A stretch of DNA of 64,000 nucleotides from Streptomyces endocoffeicus. Its GTDB lineage: Bacteria > Actinomycetota > Actinomycetes > Streptomycetales > Streptomycetaceae. The stretch is from positions 372,001 to 436,000 of the forward strand of contig NZ_JAERRG010000006.1 in NCBI RefSeq assembly GCF_016741935.1. The letters are read 5' to 3'. This document shows, one piece after another, positions 23,786-31,817 of this stretch; the stretch's first letter is position 1, and each line of letters starts with the position of its first letter. The translations under genes were made by a program, and so were the position numbers. Below the pieces are notes generated by a model. It did no database searches. It saw only the letters and a program-made list of their open reading frames with translations, and was not told the origin of the DNA.

Positions 23786-24573
23786 GCGTTGTCTCCTCGG
23801 TAGTCGGGTCGCCAGCCGAGCCCCTCACTCGTACCGGCGCGGGGGATGTACTCACAGCCGATCCACCCGTCGAAGCCCAGGTCGTCGATGACGCCGAACA
23901 GATGGCGGATGTTCAGCTCGCCCCGGTCGGGCTCATGGCGATCGGGTACGCCCGCGATCTGCAGATGGCCGACCCGGCCGGTCGGCAGGTCGCGGCGCAG
24001 GGTCGTGGTGAGGTCGCCCTCGACGATCTGGCAGTGGTAGAGGTCGAGTTGCACCTTGAGGTTCGGGGCCGCCACCTCCCGTACCACGGTGTGCGCTTCG
24101 GACTGCCGGTTCAGGAAGTAGCCGGGCATGTCGCGGCCGTTGATCGGCTCGATCAGGATGTCGACGCCCGCCGCGGCGGCCCGTTCCGCGGCCCAGGCGA
24201 GATTGGCCAGATAGGTGTCGCGGTGCTCGGCCGAATCGCCCGATCCCACCAGCCCGGCCATCACATGCACGCGCGGGCAGCCGAGCTCCGCCGCGTACTC
24301 CAGGGCCCGGCCGATGCCGGAGCGCGCCTCCGCCTCGCGTCCGGTCAGCGCCGCGATCCCGCGCTCGCCGGACTCCCAGGCGCCGGGAGGCGCGTTGAAG
24401 AGCACCTGCCGCAGACCGTGGTCATCGAGCCTGCGCCGCAGCTCGGTGGCGTCGTACGGGTAGGGGAAGAGGTACTCGACGGCCTCGAAGCCGTCCGCCG
24501 ACGCCGCGGCGAAGCGGTCGAGGAAGTCGTGTTCGGTGTACATCATGGACAGGTTCGCGGCGAACCTCGGCAT
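23782..24573 (-). CDS. otnI: 2-oxo-tetronate isomerase (hydroxypyruvate isomerase family)
   Basis: TIM-barrel isomerase of 263 residues in the Hyi/OtnI family. It begins MPRFAANLSMMYTEHDFLDR. The metal-binding residues lie in ILIEPINGRDMPGYF near residue 145, LKVQLDLYHCQIVEGD near 175, and the late WIGCEYIPRAGTSEGLGW. Hydroxypyruvate isomerase has the same fold, but the neighbourhood of an otnK/otnC/ltnD/denD set argues for interconversion of 2-oxo- and 3-oxo-tetronate. The stop codon overlaps the denD start by 4 bp, implying coupled translation. Confidence 0.85.
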   Translation of the reverse strand: MPRFAANLSMMYTEHDFLDRFAAASADGFEAVEYLFPYPYDATELRRRLDDHGLRQVLFNAPPGAWESGERGIAALTGREAEARSGIGRALEYAAELGCPRVHVMAGLVGSGDSAEHRDTYLANLAWAAERAAAAGVDILIEPINGRDMPGYFLNRQSEAHTVVREVAAPNLKVQLDLYHCQIVEGDLTTTLRRDLPTGRVGHLQIAGVPDRHEPDRGELNIRHLFGVIDDLGFDGWIGCEYIPRAGTSEGLGWRPDYRGDNA

Positions 24574-24606
24574 GCTGGCTCCTGCGTTCGGGCCGGGACG
24601 TCCCGG

Positions 24607-25914
24607 TCAGCGGTTGACGACCTGCTTCTGGGTGGTGAGCACCGCGACGGCGCCCACGACCAGAGTGAGGGCCAGGACGTACATCGGGATCGACGCCGAG
24701 CCGGTGGCGTCCTTGAGCGCGCCGATCATGTAGGGGCTGACGAAACCGGCGAGGTTGCCCACCGAGTTGATGATGGCAAGGCCCGCCGCGGCGGCGGTGC
24801 CGCCCAGGAACGCGGTGGGGAGCGACCAGAAGAGCGGAGCGCAGGTCAGCACCCCGGCCGCGGCCACCGACAGCGCGATCAGGGACAGCGTGGTCGACCC
24901 GTTCCACACGGCGGCCAGCGAGAACCCGACGGCGCCCATCAGGCTCGGGATGACCAGGTGCCAGCGTCGCTCGCGGCGCTTGTCCGCCGAGCGGCCGAAC
25001 AGGTTCATCGCGACGAGCGCGGCCACGAACGGCACGGCGCTGAGCACACCGATCGCCACGTTGCCCTCGATGCCGGTGGACTCGACGAACGTGGGCATCC
25101 AGAAGGTCAGGGCGTACTGGCCCATCACGAAGCAGAAGTAGATGAGGCACATCAGCCACACCCTGGGCTCACGGAAGGCGTCCAGGACCCGGCCGTGCAC
25201 CGTCCGGTGCGCGCTGTCGTCGGCGACCGCCCGCTCGACGACGGCCTTCTCCTCATCGGTCAGCCACTTCGCGTCCCGCACGCCGTCGTCCAGGTAGAAG
25301 AGCGTGACGACACCGACCAGGAGCGCGGGGACCGCCTCCAGAAGGAACATCCACTGCCAGCCCTGCCAGCCGTTCACCCCCTGGAAACCGTCGATGATCC
25401 AGCCGGAGAGCGGATTGCCGAAGATGCCCGCCACCGGGATGGCCGACATGAACATCGCGATCACCCGGGCCCGGCGGTGCGAGGGGAACCAGTAGGTGCA
25501 GTAGAGGATCACCCCGGGGTAGAACCCCGCCTCCGCGGCACCGAGCAGAAACCTCAGCACATAGAACGTCGCCTCGTTGGTGACGAACATGAACGCCGCC
25601 GAGACCAGGCCCCAGCTGATCATGATGCGGGCGATCCAGGTGCGGGCTCCGACGCGTTGCAGCATCAGGTTCGAGGGCACCTCCAGGAGGAAGTAGCCGA
25701 TGAAGAACAGGCCCGCCCCCAGGCCGTACGCCGCCTCGCTGAACCCGAGGTCATCGGACATCTGCAGCTTCGCGAAGCCGACGTTGACCCGGTCCAGGTA
25801 GGAGGCCACGTAGCACAGGATGAGGAAGGGGACGATGCGGCGTACGACCTTGCGGTAGACGGCGTTCTCGCGGGCAAGAGCGGGCGTCTCGGCCGCCACT
25901 GCGGGCATGGGCAT
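24607..25914 (-). CDS. MFS transporter, anion:cation symporter family (tetronate uptake)
   Basis: Twelve-helix MFS permease of 435 residues, ACS family. Characteristic segments are YLDRVNVGFAKLQMSDDLGF near residue 43 (the family signature around the first loop), the PSNLMLQRVGARTWIARIMI motif after helix 2, and AAEAGFYPGVILYCTYWFP near 140. Relatives import glucarate, tartrate, hexuronates and similar sugar acids. Its place between otnC and otnI makes threonate or erythronate the likely substrate. Tetronate operons in other bacteria often use ABC or TRAP importers, so an ACS permease is a variation. About 78 bp separate it from otnC. Confidence 0.85.
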   Translation of the reverse strand: MPMPAVAAETPALARENAVYRKVVRRIVPFLILCYVASYLDRVNVGFAKLQMSDDLGFSEAAYGLGAGLFFIGYFLLEVPSNLMLQRVGARTWIARIMISWGLVSAAFMFVTNEATFYVLRFLLGAAEAGFYPGVILYCTYWFPSHRRARVIAMFMSAIPVAGIFGNPLSGWIIDGFQGVNGWQGWQWMFLLEAVPALLVGVVTLFYLDDGVRDAKWLTDEEKAVVERAVADDSAHRTVHGRVLDAFREPRVWLMCLIYFCFVMGQYALTFWMPTFVESTGIEGNVAIGVLSAVPFVAALVAMNLFGRSADKRRERRWHLVIPSLMGAVGFSLAAVWNGSTTLSLIALSVAAAGVLTCAPLFWSLPTAFLGGTAAAAGLAIINSVGNLAGFVSPYMIGALKDATGSASIPMYVLALTLVVGAVAVLTTQKQVVNR

Positions 25915-25992
25915 GACGGAATCCTTTTGCGGCTCAGGGATTCTGCGACGGGGAAGGGGACGGGGAGGGAACGGGGACGGGGGAGCGGCAGG

Positions 25993-26667
25993 TCACCAAG
26001 CGGCGCCGAACGTGGTCCTCAGTTCGTCGATCGCGTCGGTGGTGAGAGGCCCCGGTCGACGGTCGGTCAGGAGCCAGAGACGCGCCGTCTCCTCGAGTTC
26101 TTCGAGGACGGCGAGGGCGGCGGCCGCGTTCGGGCCCCAGACCACGGGGCCGAGCCGGTCGAGCAGGACGGCCCTGATCGGCGTGTGGCTCGCCAGGCGG
26201 TCGGCGATCCGGGCGGTCACCAGGTCGGCCACGCGCGGGTCGCCGGGCCGGTGGTAGGGGATGAGCGGAACGTGCCCCACCTTCATCACGAAGTACGGCG
26301 TGATGGGCGGGAGTACGTCGTCCTGGCTCCACACCCCGGCCAGGGTGAGCGCGACCAGGTGGGTGGAGTGGGTGTGGATGATGAACCGGGCCGTGGGGTC
26401 GGCCGCGTAGATACGCCGATGGAGCGTCAGGGTCTTGCTCGCGCGGTCGCCCGCGCGCTGCTCACCCTGGGCGTCGACCAGCGCGAGGCGGTCGCGCTCG
26501 AGGAAGCCCAGGGCGGCGTCGGTGGGCGTGATCAGATGGCCGTCGCCGATCCGGGCACTGATGTTCCCGGCGCTGGCGTGCACATAGCCCCGGTCGAACA
26601 GGCTCGTGCCCACCCGGACGATCTCGTCGCGTGCCTCGTCCACGGCGATGTCGCGGAGCTCGGTCAT
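25993..26667 (-). CDS. otnC: 3-oxo-tetronate 4-phosphate decarboxylase (class II aldolase fold)
   Basis: AraD/FucA-fold protein of 224 residues: SLFDRGYVHASAGNISARIG near residue 22, the phosphate/metal region ITPTDAALGFLERDRLALVD near 48, and zinc histidines in FIIHTHSTHLVAL near 95 with a third later (LIPYHRPGD region). It would decarboxylate 3-oxo-tetronate 4-phosphate to dihydroxyacetone phosphate and CO2. It starts inside the otnK stop (4-bp overlap, 26664-26667), with AGGTCTC-type spacing, so kinase and decarboxylase are translated together. Confidence 0.87.
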   Translation of the reverse strand: MTELRDIAVDEARDEIVRVGTSLFDRGYVHASAGNISARIGDGHLITPTDAALGFLERDRLALVDAQGEQRAGDRASKTLTLHRRIYAADPTARFIIHTHSTHLVALTLAGVWSQDDVLPPITPYFVMKVGHVPLIPYHRPGDPRVADLVTARIADRLASHTPIRAVLLDRLGPVVWGPNAAAALAVLEELEETARLWLLTDRRPGPLTTDAIDELRTTFGAAW

Positions 26668-27944
26668 GAGACCTCCCGGTCGAGCAGGGCGAAGGAGTCG
26701 GTGAAGAACGCGGGGCCACCGAAGTTGCCGGACTTCAGCGTGATGTGGAGCGTGTCCCCGCCGGGCAGCGCCGCCGCGCACCAGGGCACACCGGGGTCGA
26801 TCTGCGGTCCGATGCGCAGTCCGGTGATGCCGAGCGCCCGGACGACCGCTCCCGAGGTCTCGCCGCCCGCGACGACGAGTTGACGCACACCGCGCCGCAC
26901 CAGGCCCTCGGCCACGCGGGCCAGGGTCCGTTCCACCAGCTCGCCGGCCTCGGCGCCGCCGAGCCGGGTCTGGACGGTGCGGACCGCCTCGGGCGCCTCG
27001 GTGGAGTAGAGGAGGACGGGCCCGTCGGCCAGATGCGCCTCGGCGAAGGCGAGCGCCTGGCCGGACACGTCCTCACCGGTCGCGACCCGCAGCGGATCCA
27101 CGCTGAACGCGGGGCGGCCGGTGCGCAGGAACTCCTGGACCTGCTGGTTGGTGGCGGCGGAGACCGATCCCGAGATGACGGCCCGGTGGCCGCCGGGCGC
27201 CGGCAGCTGTGCGGCGGCGCGGGACGGGGTGAACCCCCAGTTCGCGGGCAGCCCGATGGCCAGACCCGAACCGGCGGTCACCAGGGGCATCCCCTGAACC
27301 GCCGCGCCGAGGCGCACCAGGTCGTCGTTGGAGACGGCGTCGGCGATGGCGATTCCGGCGCCCTGCGCGCGCAGTTCGTCGATGCGGGCCCGGACCGCCG
27401 TGGCATCGTGGCCGACCACGGTGTGGTCGATCAGGCCGACCGCTCGTGTGGTCTGCGCGCCGAGGACCGAGACCAGATTGGGGTCGGTCATCGGGGTGAG
27501 CGGGTGATGGCGCATACCGCTCTCGCTGAGCAGCACATCGCCGACGAAGAGATGGCCCTTGAAGACCGTGCGCCCGTTGTCGGGGAACGCGGGCGTGGCA
27601 ATGGTGAAGTCGGTGCCGAGCGCGTCCATCAGGGCCTCGGTGACCGGCCCGATATTGCCGGCGGGCGTCGAGTCGAAGGTGGAGCAGTACTTGAAGTAGA
27701 TCTGCTCGGCACCCGCGGACCGCAGCCAGGCGAGGGCCCGCAGCGACGCGTCGACGGCGTCGGCGGCCGGAACGGTCCGTGACTTGAGCGCGATGACCAC
27801 GGCGTCCGCGTCCACCGGCCGTTCGGCGCCGGGCGGCGGTACGTCGATCAGCTGGACCACGCGCATGCCCGCCCGCACCAGGTTGTTGGCCAGGTCGGTG
27901 GCGCCGGTGAAGTCGTCGGCGATGCAGCCGAGTCGGATGCCCAT
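26664..27944 (-). CDS. otnK: 3-oxo-tetronate kinase (DUF1537 family)
   Basis: Four-carbon acid sugar kinase of 426 residues. The N-terminal RLGCIADDFTGATDLANNLV binds substrate. YFKYCSTFDSTPAGNIGPV near residue 90 is the family signature. The C-terminal ATP-binding Gly-rich segment is LVVAGGETSGAVVRALGITG near 370, ending with KSGNFGGPAFF. It phosphorylates 3-oxo-tetronate at O4 using ATP. Only one base separates it from ltnD, and it overlaps otnC by 4 bp. The start at 27944 excludes a long upstream reading that runs over ltnD in another frame. Confidence 0.88.
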   Translation of the reverse strand: MGIRLGCIADDFTGATDLANNLVRAGMRVVQLIDVPPPGAERPVDADAVVIALKSRTVPAADAVDASLRALAWLRSAGAEQIYFKYCSTFDSTPAGNIGPVTEALMDALGTDFTIATPAFPDNGRTVFKGHLFVGDVLLSESGMRHHPLTPMTDPNLVSVLGAQTTRAVGLIDHTVVGHDATAVRARIDELRAQGAGIAIADAVSNDDLVRLGAAVQGMPLVTAGSGLAIGLPANWGFTPSRAAAQLPAPGGHRAVISGSVSAATNQQVQEFLRTGRPAFSVDPLRVATGEDVSGQALAFAEAHLADGPVLLYSTEAPEAVRTVQTRLGGAEAGELVERTLARVAEGLVRRGVRQLVVAGGETSGAVVRALGITGLRIGPQIDPGVPWCAAALPGGDTLHITLKSGNFGGPAFFTDSFALLDREVS

Positions 27945-27945
27945 G

Positions 27946-28863
27946 TCAGGCACCCACCGGCTGGGGGAGATCGACCCCGGGGAAGATCTTGATGACCGCG
28001 CTGTCGTCCTCCGAACCCAGACCGGACGCCGACGCCTGGAGGAACATCTGGTGAGCGGTGGCGGCAAGGGGGAGCGGGAACCTCTCCGGCCGTGCCGAAT
28101 CGAGGACGAGCCCCAGGTCCTTGACGAAGATGTCGACGGCGGAGAGCGGCGTGTAATCACCGGCGAGCACATGCGCCATCCGGTTCTCGAACATCCACGA
28201 GTTGCCCGCGCTGTGCGTGATGACCTCGTAGAGCGCCTCGGCCGGGACACCGGCCTTCAGGCCCAGTGCCATGGCCTCGGCCGCCACGGCGATGTGCACA
28301 CCCGCGAGCAGCTGATTCACGATCTTGACCTTCGAACCGAGGCCGGGCTGCTCGCCCAGGCGGTAGACCGTGCTGCTCATGGCCTCGAGCACCGGGTCGG
28401 CGACCGCGTACGCCGTGGCGGGGCCCGACGTCATCATGGTCAGCTCACCGGTCGCCGCGCGCGCGGCGCCACCGGAGATGGGGGCGTCCAGGTAGAGCGC
28501 ACCGCGCTCGGCCAGACGTCCCCCGAGCTCCGCCGACCAGCCCGGGTCGACCGTGGAGCACATCACGAAGACGGCCCCCGGGCGAAGCCGGTCGGCGGCC
28601 CCGTCGGCACCGAACAGCACCGACTCCACCTGCGCCGCGTTGACCACGACACTGACCACGACGTCCACCGCGGCCGCCAGATCGCCGGGGGAGGCGTACG
28701 CCGTCCCGCCGTCGCGGGCGAAGCCCTCGGCCACCTCGGGCCGCAGATCGTGGACCCCGACGTCGTAGCCCGCCGTCCGCAGGCTGCGCGCCATGCCGAG
28801 TCCCATGGCCCCGAGCCCCACCACGCCCACGCGCGGTCGCGTCGGCCTGTCCTGGTCGCTCAT
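27946..28863 (-). CDS. ltnD: L-threonate dehydrogenase
   Basis: Beta-hydroxyacid dehydrogenase of 305 residues: GVVGLGAMGLGMARSLRTAG at the N-terminus, the substrate loop YLDAPISGGAARAATGELT near residue 125, and the catalytic lysine in GSKVKIVNQLLAGVH near 173. It matches LtnD, which oxidises L-threonate at C2 to 2-oxo-tetronate with NAD. GGAGGGG lies 1-7 nt before the ATG at 28863. It is the promoter-proximal gene of the operon ltnD-otnK-otnC-MFS-otnI-denD-gntR. With denD in the same operon, both L-threonate and D-erythronate should be usable. Confidence 0.88.
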   Translation of the reverse strand: MSDQDRPTRPRVGVVGLGAMGLGMARSLRTAGYDVGVHDLRPEVAEGFARDGGTAYASPGDLAAAVDVVVSVVVNAAQVESVLFGADGAADRLRPGAVFVMCSTVDPGWSAELGGRLAERGALYLDAPISGGAARAATGELTMMTSGPATAYAVADPVLEAMSSTVYRLGEQPGLGSKVKIVNQLLAGVHIAVAAEAMALGLKAGVPAEALYEVITHSAGNSWMFENRMAHVLAGDYTPLSAVDIFVKDLGLVLDSARPERFPLPLAATAHQMFLQASASGLGSEDDSAVIKIFPGVDLPQPVGA

Positions 28864-28959
28864 GCCCCTCCTCGTCCTTGGCTTGTGCTTATGGGGGAGC
28901 GCCGCCGCGCTTGCTGTGGTGTCCGGGGCGCGATCGGCTCCGGCTGCCTGCGGCGATCG

Positions 28960-28974
28960 GGTCATATGATGACC
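28960..28974. promoter_or_regulatory. probable GntR operator of the tetronate operon
   Basis: Perfect dyad GGTCAT-ATG-ATGACC, 97 bp upstream of ltnD. Its GTC/GAC-rich 6-3-6 form fits FadR-subfamily GntR sites, and a GntR gene ends this operon. Confidence 0.65.
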
Positions 28975-28996
28975 TGAGGACAAGGTTCCCGCATAC

Positions 28997-29012
28997 TGTG
29001 ACGTCCGTCACA
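28997..29012. promoter_or_regulatory. Crp/Fnr-type site upstream of the tetronate operon
   Basis: TGTGA-N6-TCACA with fully symmetric arms (TGTGACG and CGTCACA around TC). It also fits the GTG-N6-GnCAC form reported for Streptomyces Crp. It lies 134 bp upstream of ltnD and just beyond the putative GntR operator, a normal position for activation. Confidence 0.55.
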
Positions 29013-29312
29013 TGGAGTGGAGTGAGGAGAGGAAGGAATCGGGTGGTGCGTGGCGCGGCCGGGTGGGGTGGGTCCGGCTCGGCCTCGATGTCAGACGGTC
29101 ACTCGGGGTCGCGCCGAGGGCCGCGCCGGGGGTCGGGCGCCGGCGGGTGGCGCCGGGGGTCAGACACCGGCCGGGTGCCAGGGCACGCCGGGGCCGCGGG
29201 ACGAGGCGGCGGTGCGCGTCGCCGAGGCGCTGCGCACCGCCGCCGTCGAGCAGGACACGTTGCCGTAGGGCGGTGTGCCCTGCCGCGGCGCGCGCCGTGC
29301 AAGGCCGCGAAC
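29013..29312. other. 300-bp region without a recognisable gene
   Basis: Between the Crp-type site and the broken MBL gene I see no complete gene. The sequence is very GC-rich and low in complexity. A short plus-strand frame ending at 29268 (DEAAVRVAEALRTAAVEQDT) could be the tail of a lost gene, but I cannot assign it. No clear terminator is present. Confidence 0.4.
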
Positions 29313-29902
29313 TCAGCCGATGTCGACGGAGGTGCCCGCGGTCAGCCCGTGATAGCGGGCCCCGACGCCGGGGCCGTTGTCGCCGAGGAACCCGCCGAGC
29401 ATCGCGTTGCCGACGTCATTGAGGGCGCCGTCGTGGATGGCGTAGGCGTCCCGTGGGGCCACCTCCCGTACGTAGTCGATCAGGTCCCCGGTGGTCGACC
29501 AGGGGCCGTGCACGGGCAGCAGCAGGGTGTCGACGGTGGCATCGGGGACGGTGAGCGCGTCTCCGGGGTGGAAGAGGGCGTCGTCGATGAGGAAGCCGAC
29601 GTTGCCGACCGGCGGGATGTCGGGGTGGATGGGCGCGTGTCAGGTGCCGTAGACCTTCACCCCGAATCCCGCCGCGGTGAAGGACTCGCCCTCGCCGACG
29701 GTGGTGACCCGGGTGCCGAGGCCGGCCAGCTGCTCGGCGACGGAGGTGTTGGTCCAGATGCGCAGGGCCGGGTTGTTCTCCGCGGCCTTGCGGAGCGCCT
29801 CCTCGGAGAAGTGGTCGAAGTGTTTGTGGGTCACCAGGACCGCGTCCGCGCCGTCCAGCGCGTGCGGTTCGGTGAGGCCACCCGGGTCCACGACCAGGCG
29901 GT
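29313..29902 (-). pseudogene. MBL-fold hydrolase, 5' truncated and with an in-frame stop
   Basis: The minus strand encodes most of an MBL-fold protein. LVVDPGGLTEPHALDGADAV and LVTHKHFDHFSEEALRKA hold the metal motif, followed by FTAAGFGVKVYGT. After a TGA at 29640-29642 the same frame continues as HAPIHPDIPPVGNVGFLIDD, DALFHPGDALTVPDA, VHGPWSTTGDLIDYV and YAIHDGALND, to a stop at 29313. So there is one nonsense mutation within an otherwise open frame. The first 20 or so residues, with start and promoter, are missing where the frame meets the remnant MarR gene head-to-head at about 29.90 kb. Confidence 0.82.
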
Positions 29903-30287
29903 CGGCGAACTCGTCCGCGCCGTACGGGCCGCCGACACCATGCCCTCCGGAGGGGCCGCCATCCTCGGCCACCTCGACCGCGGCGGCCCGCAGACCACGG
30001 CCGACCTCGCGCACCGGCGCGGAGTGACCCACCAGTCGGCCGCCAAATCCGTCAAGGAACTGCTCGGCGACGGCCTGGTGCGCACCGAGCCCCACCCCAG
30101 TGACGGCCGCAAGCTCCTGCTGCACATCACCGACGCAGGCCGCGCCCGCCTGCAGCGGGAGCGCGCCCAGCGCGCCGGCTGGCTGGGCACCGCCATCCGC
30201 GACACGCTCACCCCCGACGAGCGGCGGCGACTGCGGGACTGCGTACCCCTGCTGACCCGGCTGACCGCCCGTATCACCGAAAGGTGA
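29903..30287 (+). pseudogene. MarR family regulator lacking its 5' end
   Basis: From about 29903 the plus strand reads DQAVGELVRAVRAADTMPSG, then AILGHLDRGGPQTTADLAHR and GVTHQSAAKSVKELLGDGLV, then RTEPHPSDGRKLLLHITDAG, a textbook MarR winged helix running to a TGA at 30285. No start codon with a ribosome-binding site lies in frame near the expected N-terminus, and upstream the frame runs into antisense MBL sequence. The two genes were evidently divergent, and a deletion removed their shared promoter and both 5' ends. The coding part is otherwise undamaged, so the event may be recent. Confidence 0.75.
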
Positions 30288-30461
30288 GCGTGGGGGCGAT
30301 GCGCCGGGTTCGGCGTCTTCTGGGGGTCAATGGGTTATATCCCGGAGGGAGATGCCAGGCATAAGCAGTTCGGGATTTCCGAGCGCACTGTGCGGTGGCT
30401 AGCGTGAACCCCGACGCCGCCAATGGTGGATTCGAGTGAACGGGTGGATCGGGGGAGTGGG

Positions 30462-31817
30462 ATGCGGCTGCATGTGAAGCGGTCATCCGGTCAGGTCAAA
30501 GGGCAGATCGCCGTTCCGACCTCGAAATACCACGCGCATCGCGCCTTGGTGCTGGCGTCACTCGCCCCCGGGACCAGCCGCATCGTGGGGCTGTCGAACG
30601 CGCAGCACATCCGGCACACCATCACCGCGCTGCGCGGCCTCGGTACGCGGATCGAGGTGGACGGGGACGACTTCCTCGTGCACGGGGGTCCGTACCGTCC
30701 GCTGCGATCGCAGGTCTCGGTCGGCAGTGCGGGTACGGCGCTCTATTTCCTCACCGGGCTCGCCTCTCTCGCGAGCGCGCCGGTGACCATCGTGGGGCAG
30801 AAGTCTTTCCCCCGGCGTCTGATAGGCCCGCAGCTGCAGGCCCTGTCCGATCTCGGCATTGACCTCGATTCGCCCACCGGCGGCCCGCCGATTTCCGTAC
30901 GGCCGCGCCGCCCGAAAGGGGGCCACGCACGTATCGAGGGCATTCTTTCGCAGTGGATCTCCGGATTGCTCATGGTGGCGCCGTTCGCGACCGGGCCGAG
31001 CACCATCACCGTGGAGGGCGAGTTCAACGAGCGCGCCTACGTGGAGCTGACGGTCCGGATGATGCGGCGGTTCGGGCTGCGGGTCGATGTCTCCGAGAAC
31101 GGGCGGCGGTTCGACATCGAGCCCGGCCAATGCCCCACCCCCGCGACGGTGGTGCTGCCCCCCGACGTCGGTGCCGCGGCCTTCGGCCTGGCCGTGACGG
31201 CGCTGCACCCGGCCGATGTGCTGTTCCGGGGGCTGCCCGCGCTCCCCGTGGACCAGGTGGACCACCCCGAGGCGGAACTGCTGGACATCGTCGCCGGGAT
31301 GGGCCTGCCGATGACGGCCGACCCGGCGACCGGCATGGTGCGGGTCCGTCACGACGGGATCAGGCTGCGCCCCGCCCGGGTCGACTGCCGGGCGGCCCCC
31401 GACATGCTGCCCGCGCTGTCCGTGCTCGGGGCGCTGGCGGACGGCACCACCGTGTTGGAGAACGTGGCCCACGTCAGGCTCAAGGAGTCGGACCGGGTGG
31501 CGGCGATGCTGCAGCTCACCAAGATGGGCGCCCGGATCGAGCAGCGCGGGCAGCGACTGCTCTGCCACGGTGCCGAGCGGCTGACCGGAGCCGAGCTGTC
31601 GTCGTTCAACGACCACCGCGTGCTGATGTCACTGGCCGTCGCGGGCACGGCGGCCGACGGTGAGACCCGGCTGACCTACCCGAACGCCTACCGCGGCTCC
31701 TACCCGCGCTTCCTCGAGGAGATGAACGGCATCGGCCTGAGGATGTCGGTGGAACGGGACCGGACGCCGGACCGGGACGGCCCCCGGCCCCCCGCCCTCG
31801 CCGCGCCCACGAAGTGA
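30462..31817 (+). CDS. EPSP synthase-like enolpyruvyl transferase with altered active site
   Basis: EPSP-synthase-fold protein of 451 residues. Recognisable family segments are VPTSKYHAHRALVLASLAPG, GSAGTALYFL, LSQWISGLLMVAPFATGPS, APDMLPALSVLGALADGTT, VRLKESDRVAAM and SFNDHRVLMSLAVAGTA. By eye against E. coli AroA, Lys22, Arg27, Asp313, Glu341, Arg344, His385 and Arg386 are kept. Ser23 becomes Tyr, Asn94 Ser, Arg100 Tyr, Arg124 Ser and Lys411 Gly. Those positions bind shikimate-3-phosphate and PEP, so a normal shikimate-pathway role is unlikely. The start at 30462 follows GGGGGAG by 5 nt. The LysR gene abuts its stop on the other strand. Confidence 0.85.
   Translation: MRLHVKRSSGQVKGQIAVPTSKYHAHRALVLASLAPGTSRIVGLSNAQHIRHTITALRGLGTRIEVDGDDFLVHGGPYRPLRSQVSVGSAGTALYFLTGLASLASAPVTIVGQKSFPRRLIGPQLQALSDLGIDLDSPTGGPPISVRPRRPKGGHARIEGILSQWISGLLMVAPFATGPSTITVEGEFNERAYVELTVRMMRRFGLRVDVSENGRRFDIEPGQCPTPATVVLPPDVGAAAFGLAVTALHPADVLFRGLPALPVDQVDHPEAELLDIVAGMGLPMTADPATGMVRVRHDGIRLRPARVDCRAAPDMLPALSVLGALADGTTVLENVAHVRLKESDRVAAMLQLTKMGARIEQRGQRLLCHGAERLTGAELSSFNDHRVLMSLAVAGTAADGETRLTYPNAYRGSYPRFLEEMNGIGLRMSVERDRTPDRDGPRPPALAAPTK

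Noticed and set aside
23902..26883. A 993-codon plus-strand reading frame antisense to the tetronate operon
   Set aside because: It is Gly/Arg/His/Asp-rich without any domain and lies exactly opposite well-recognised genes. Long antisense frames are normal in GC-rich DNA with strong third-position bias.
29640..29642. Programmed recoding (selenocysteine or readthrough) at the TGA in the MBL gene
   Set aside because: The gene also lacks its 5' end and promoter, so plain decay explains the stop. No SECIS-like hairpin is apparent after it.
30462..31817. Housekeeping aroA (shikimate pathway EPSP synthase)
   Set aside because: Several S3P- and PEP-binding residues are substituted, and no shikimate genes are nearby. 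I kept it as an EPSP-synthase-like paralogue.
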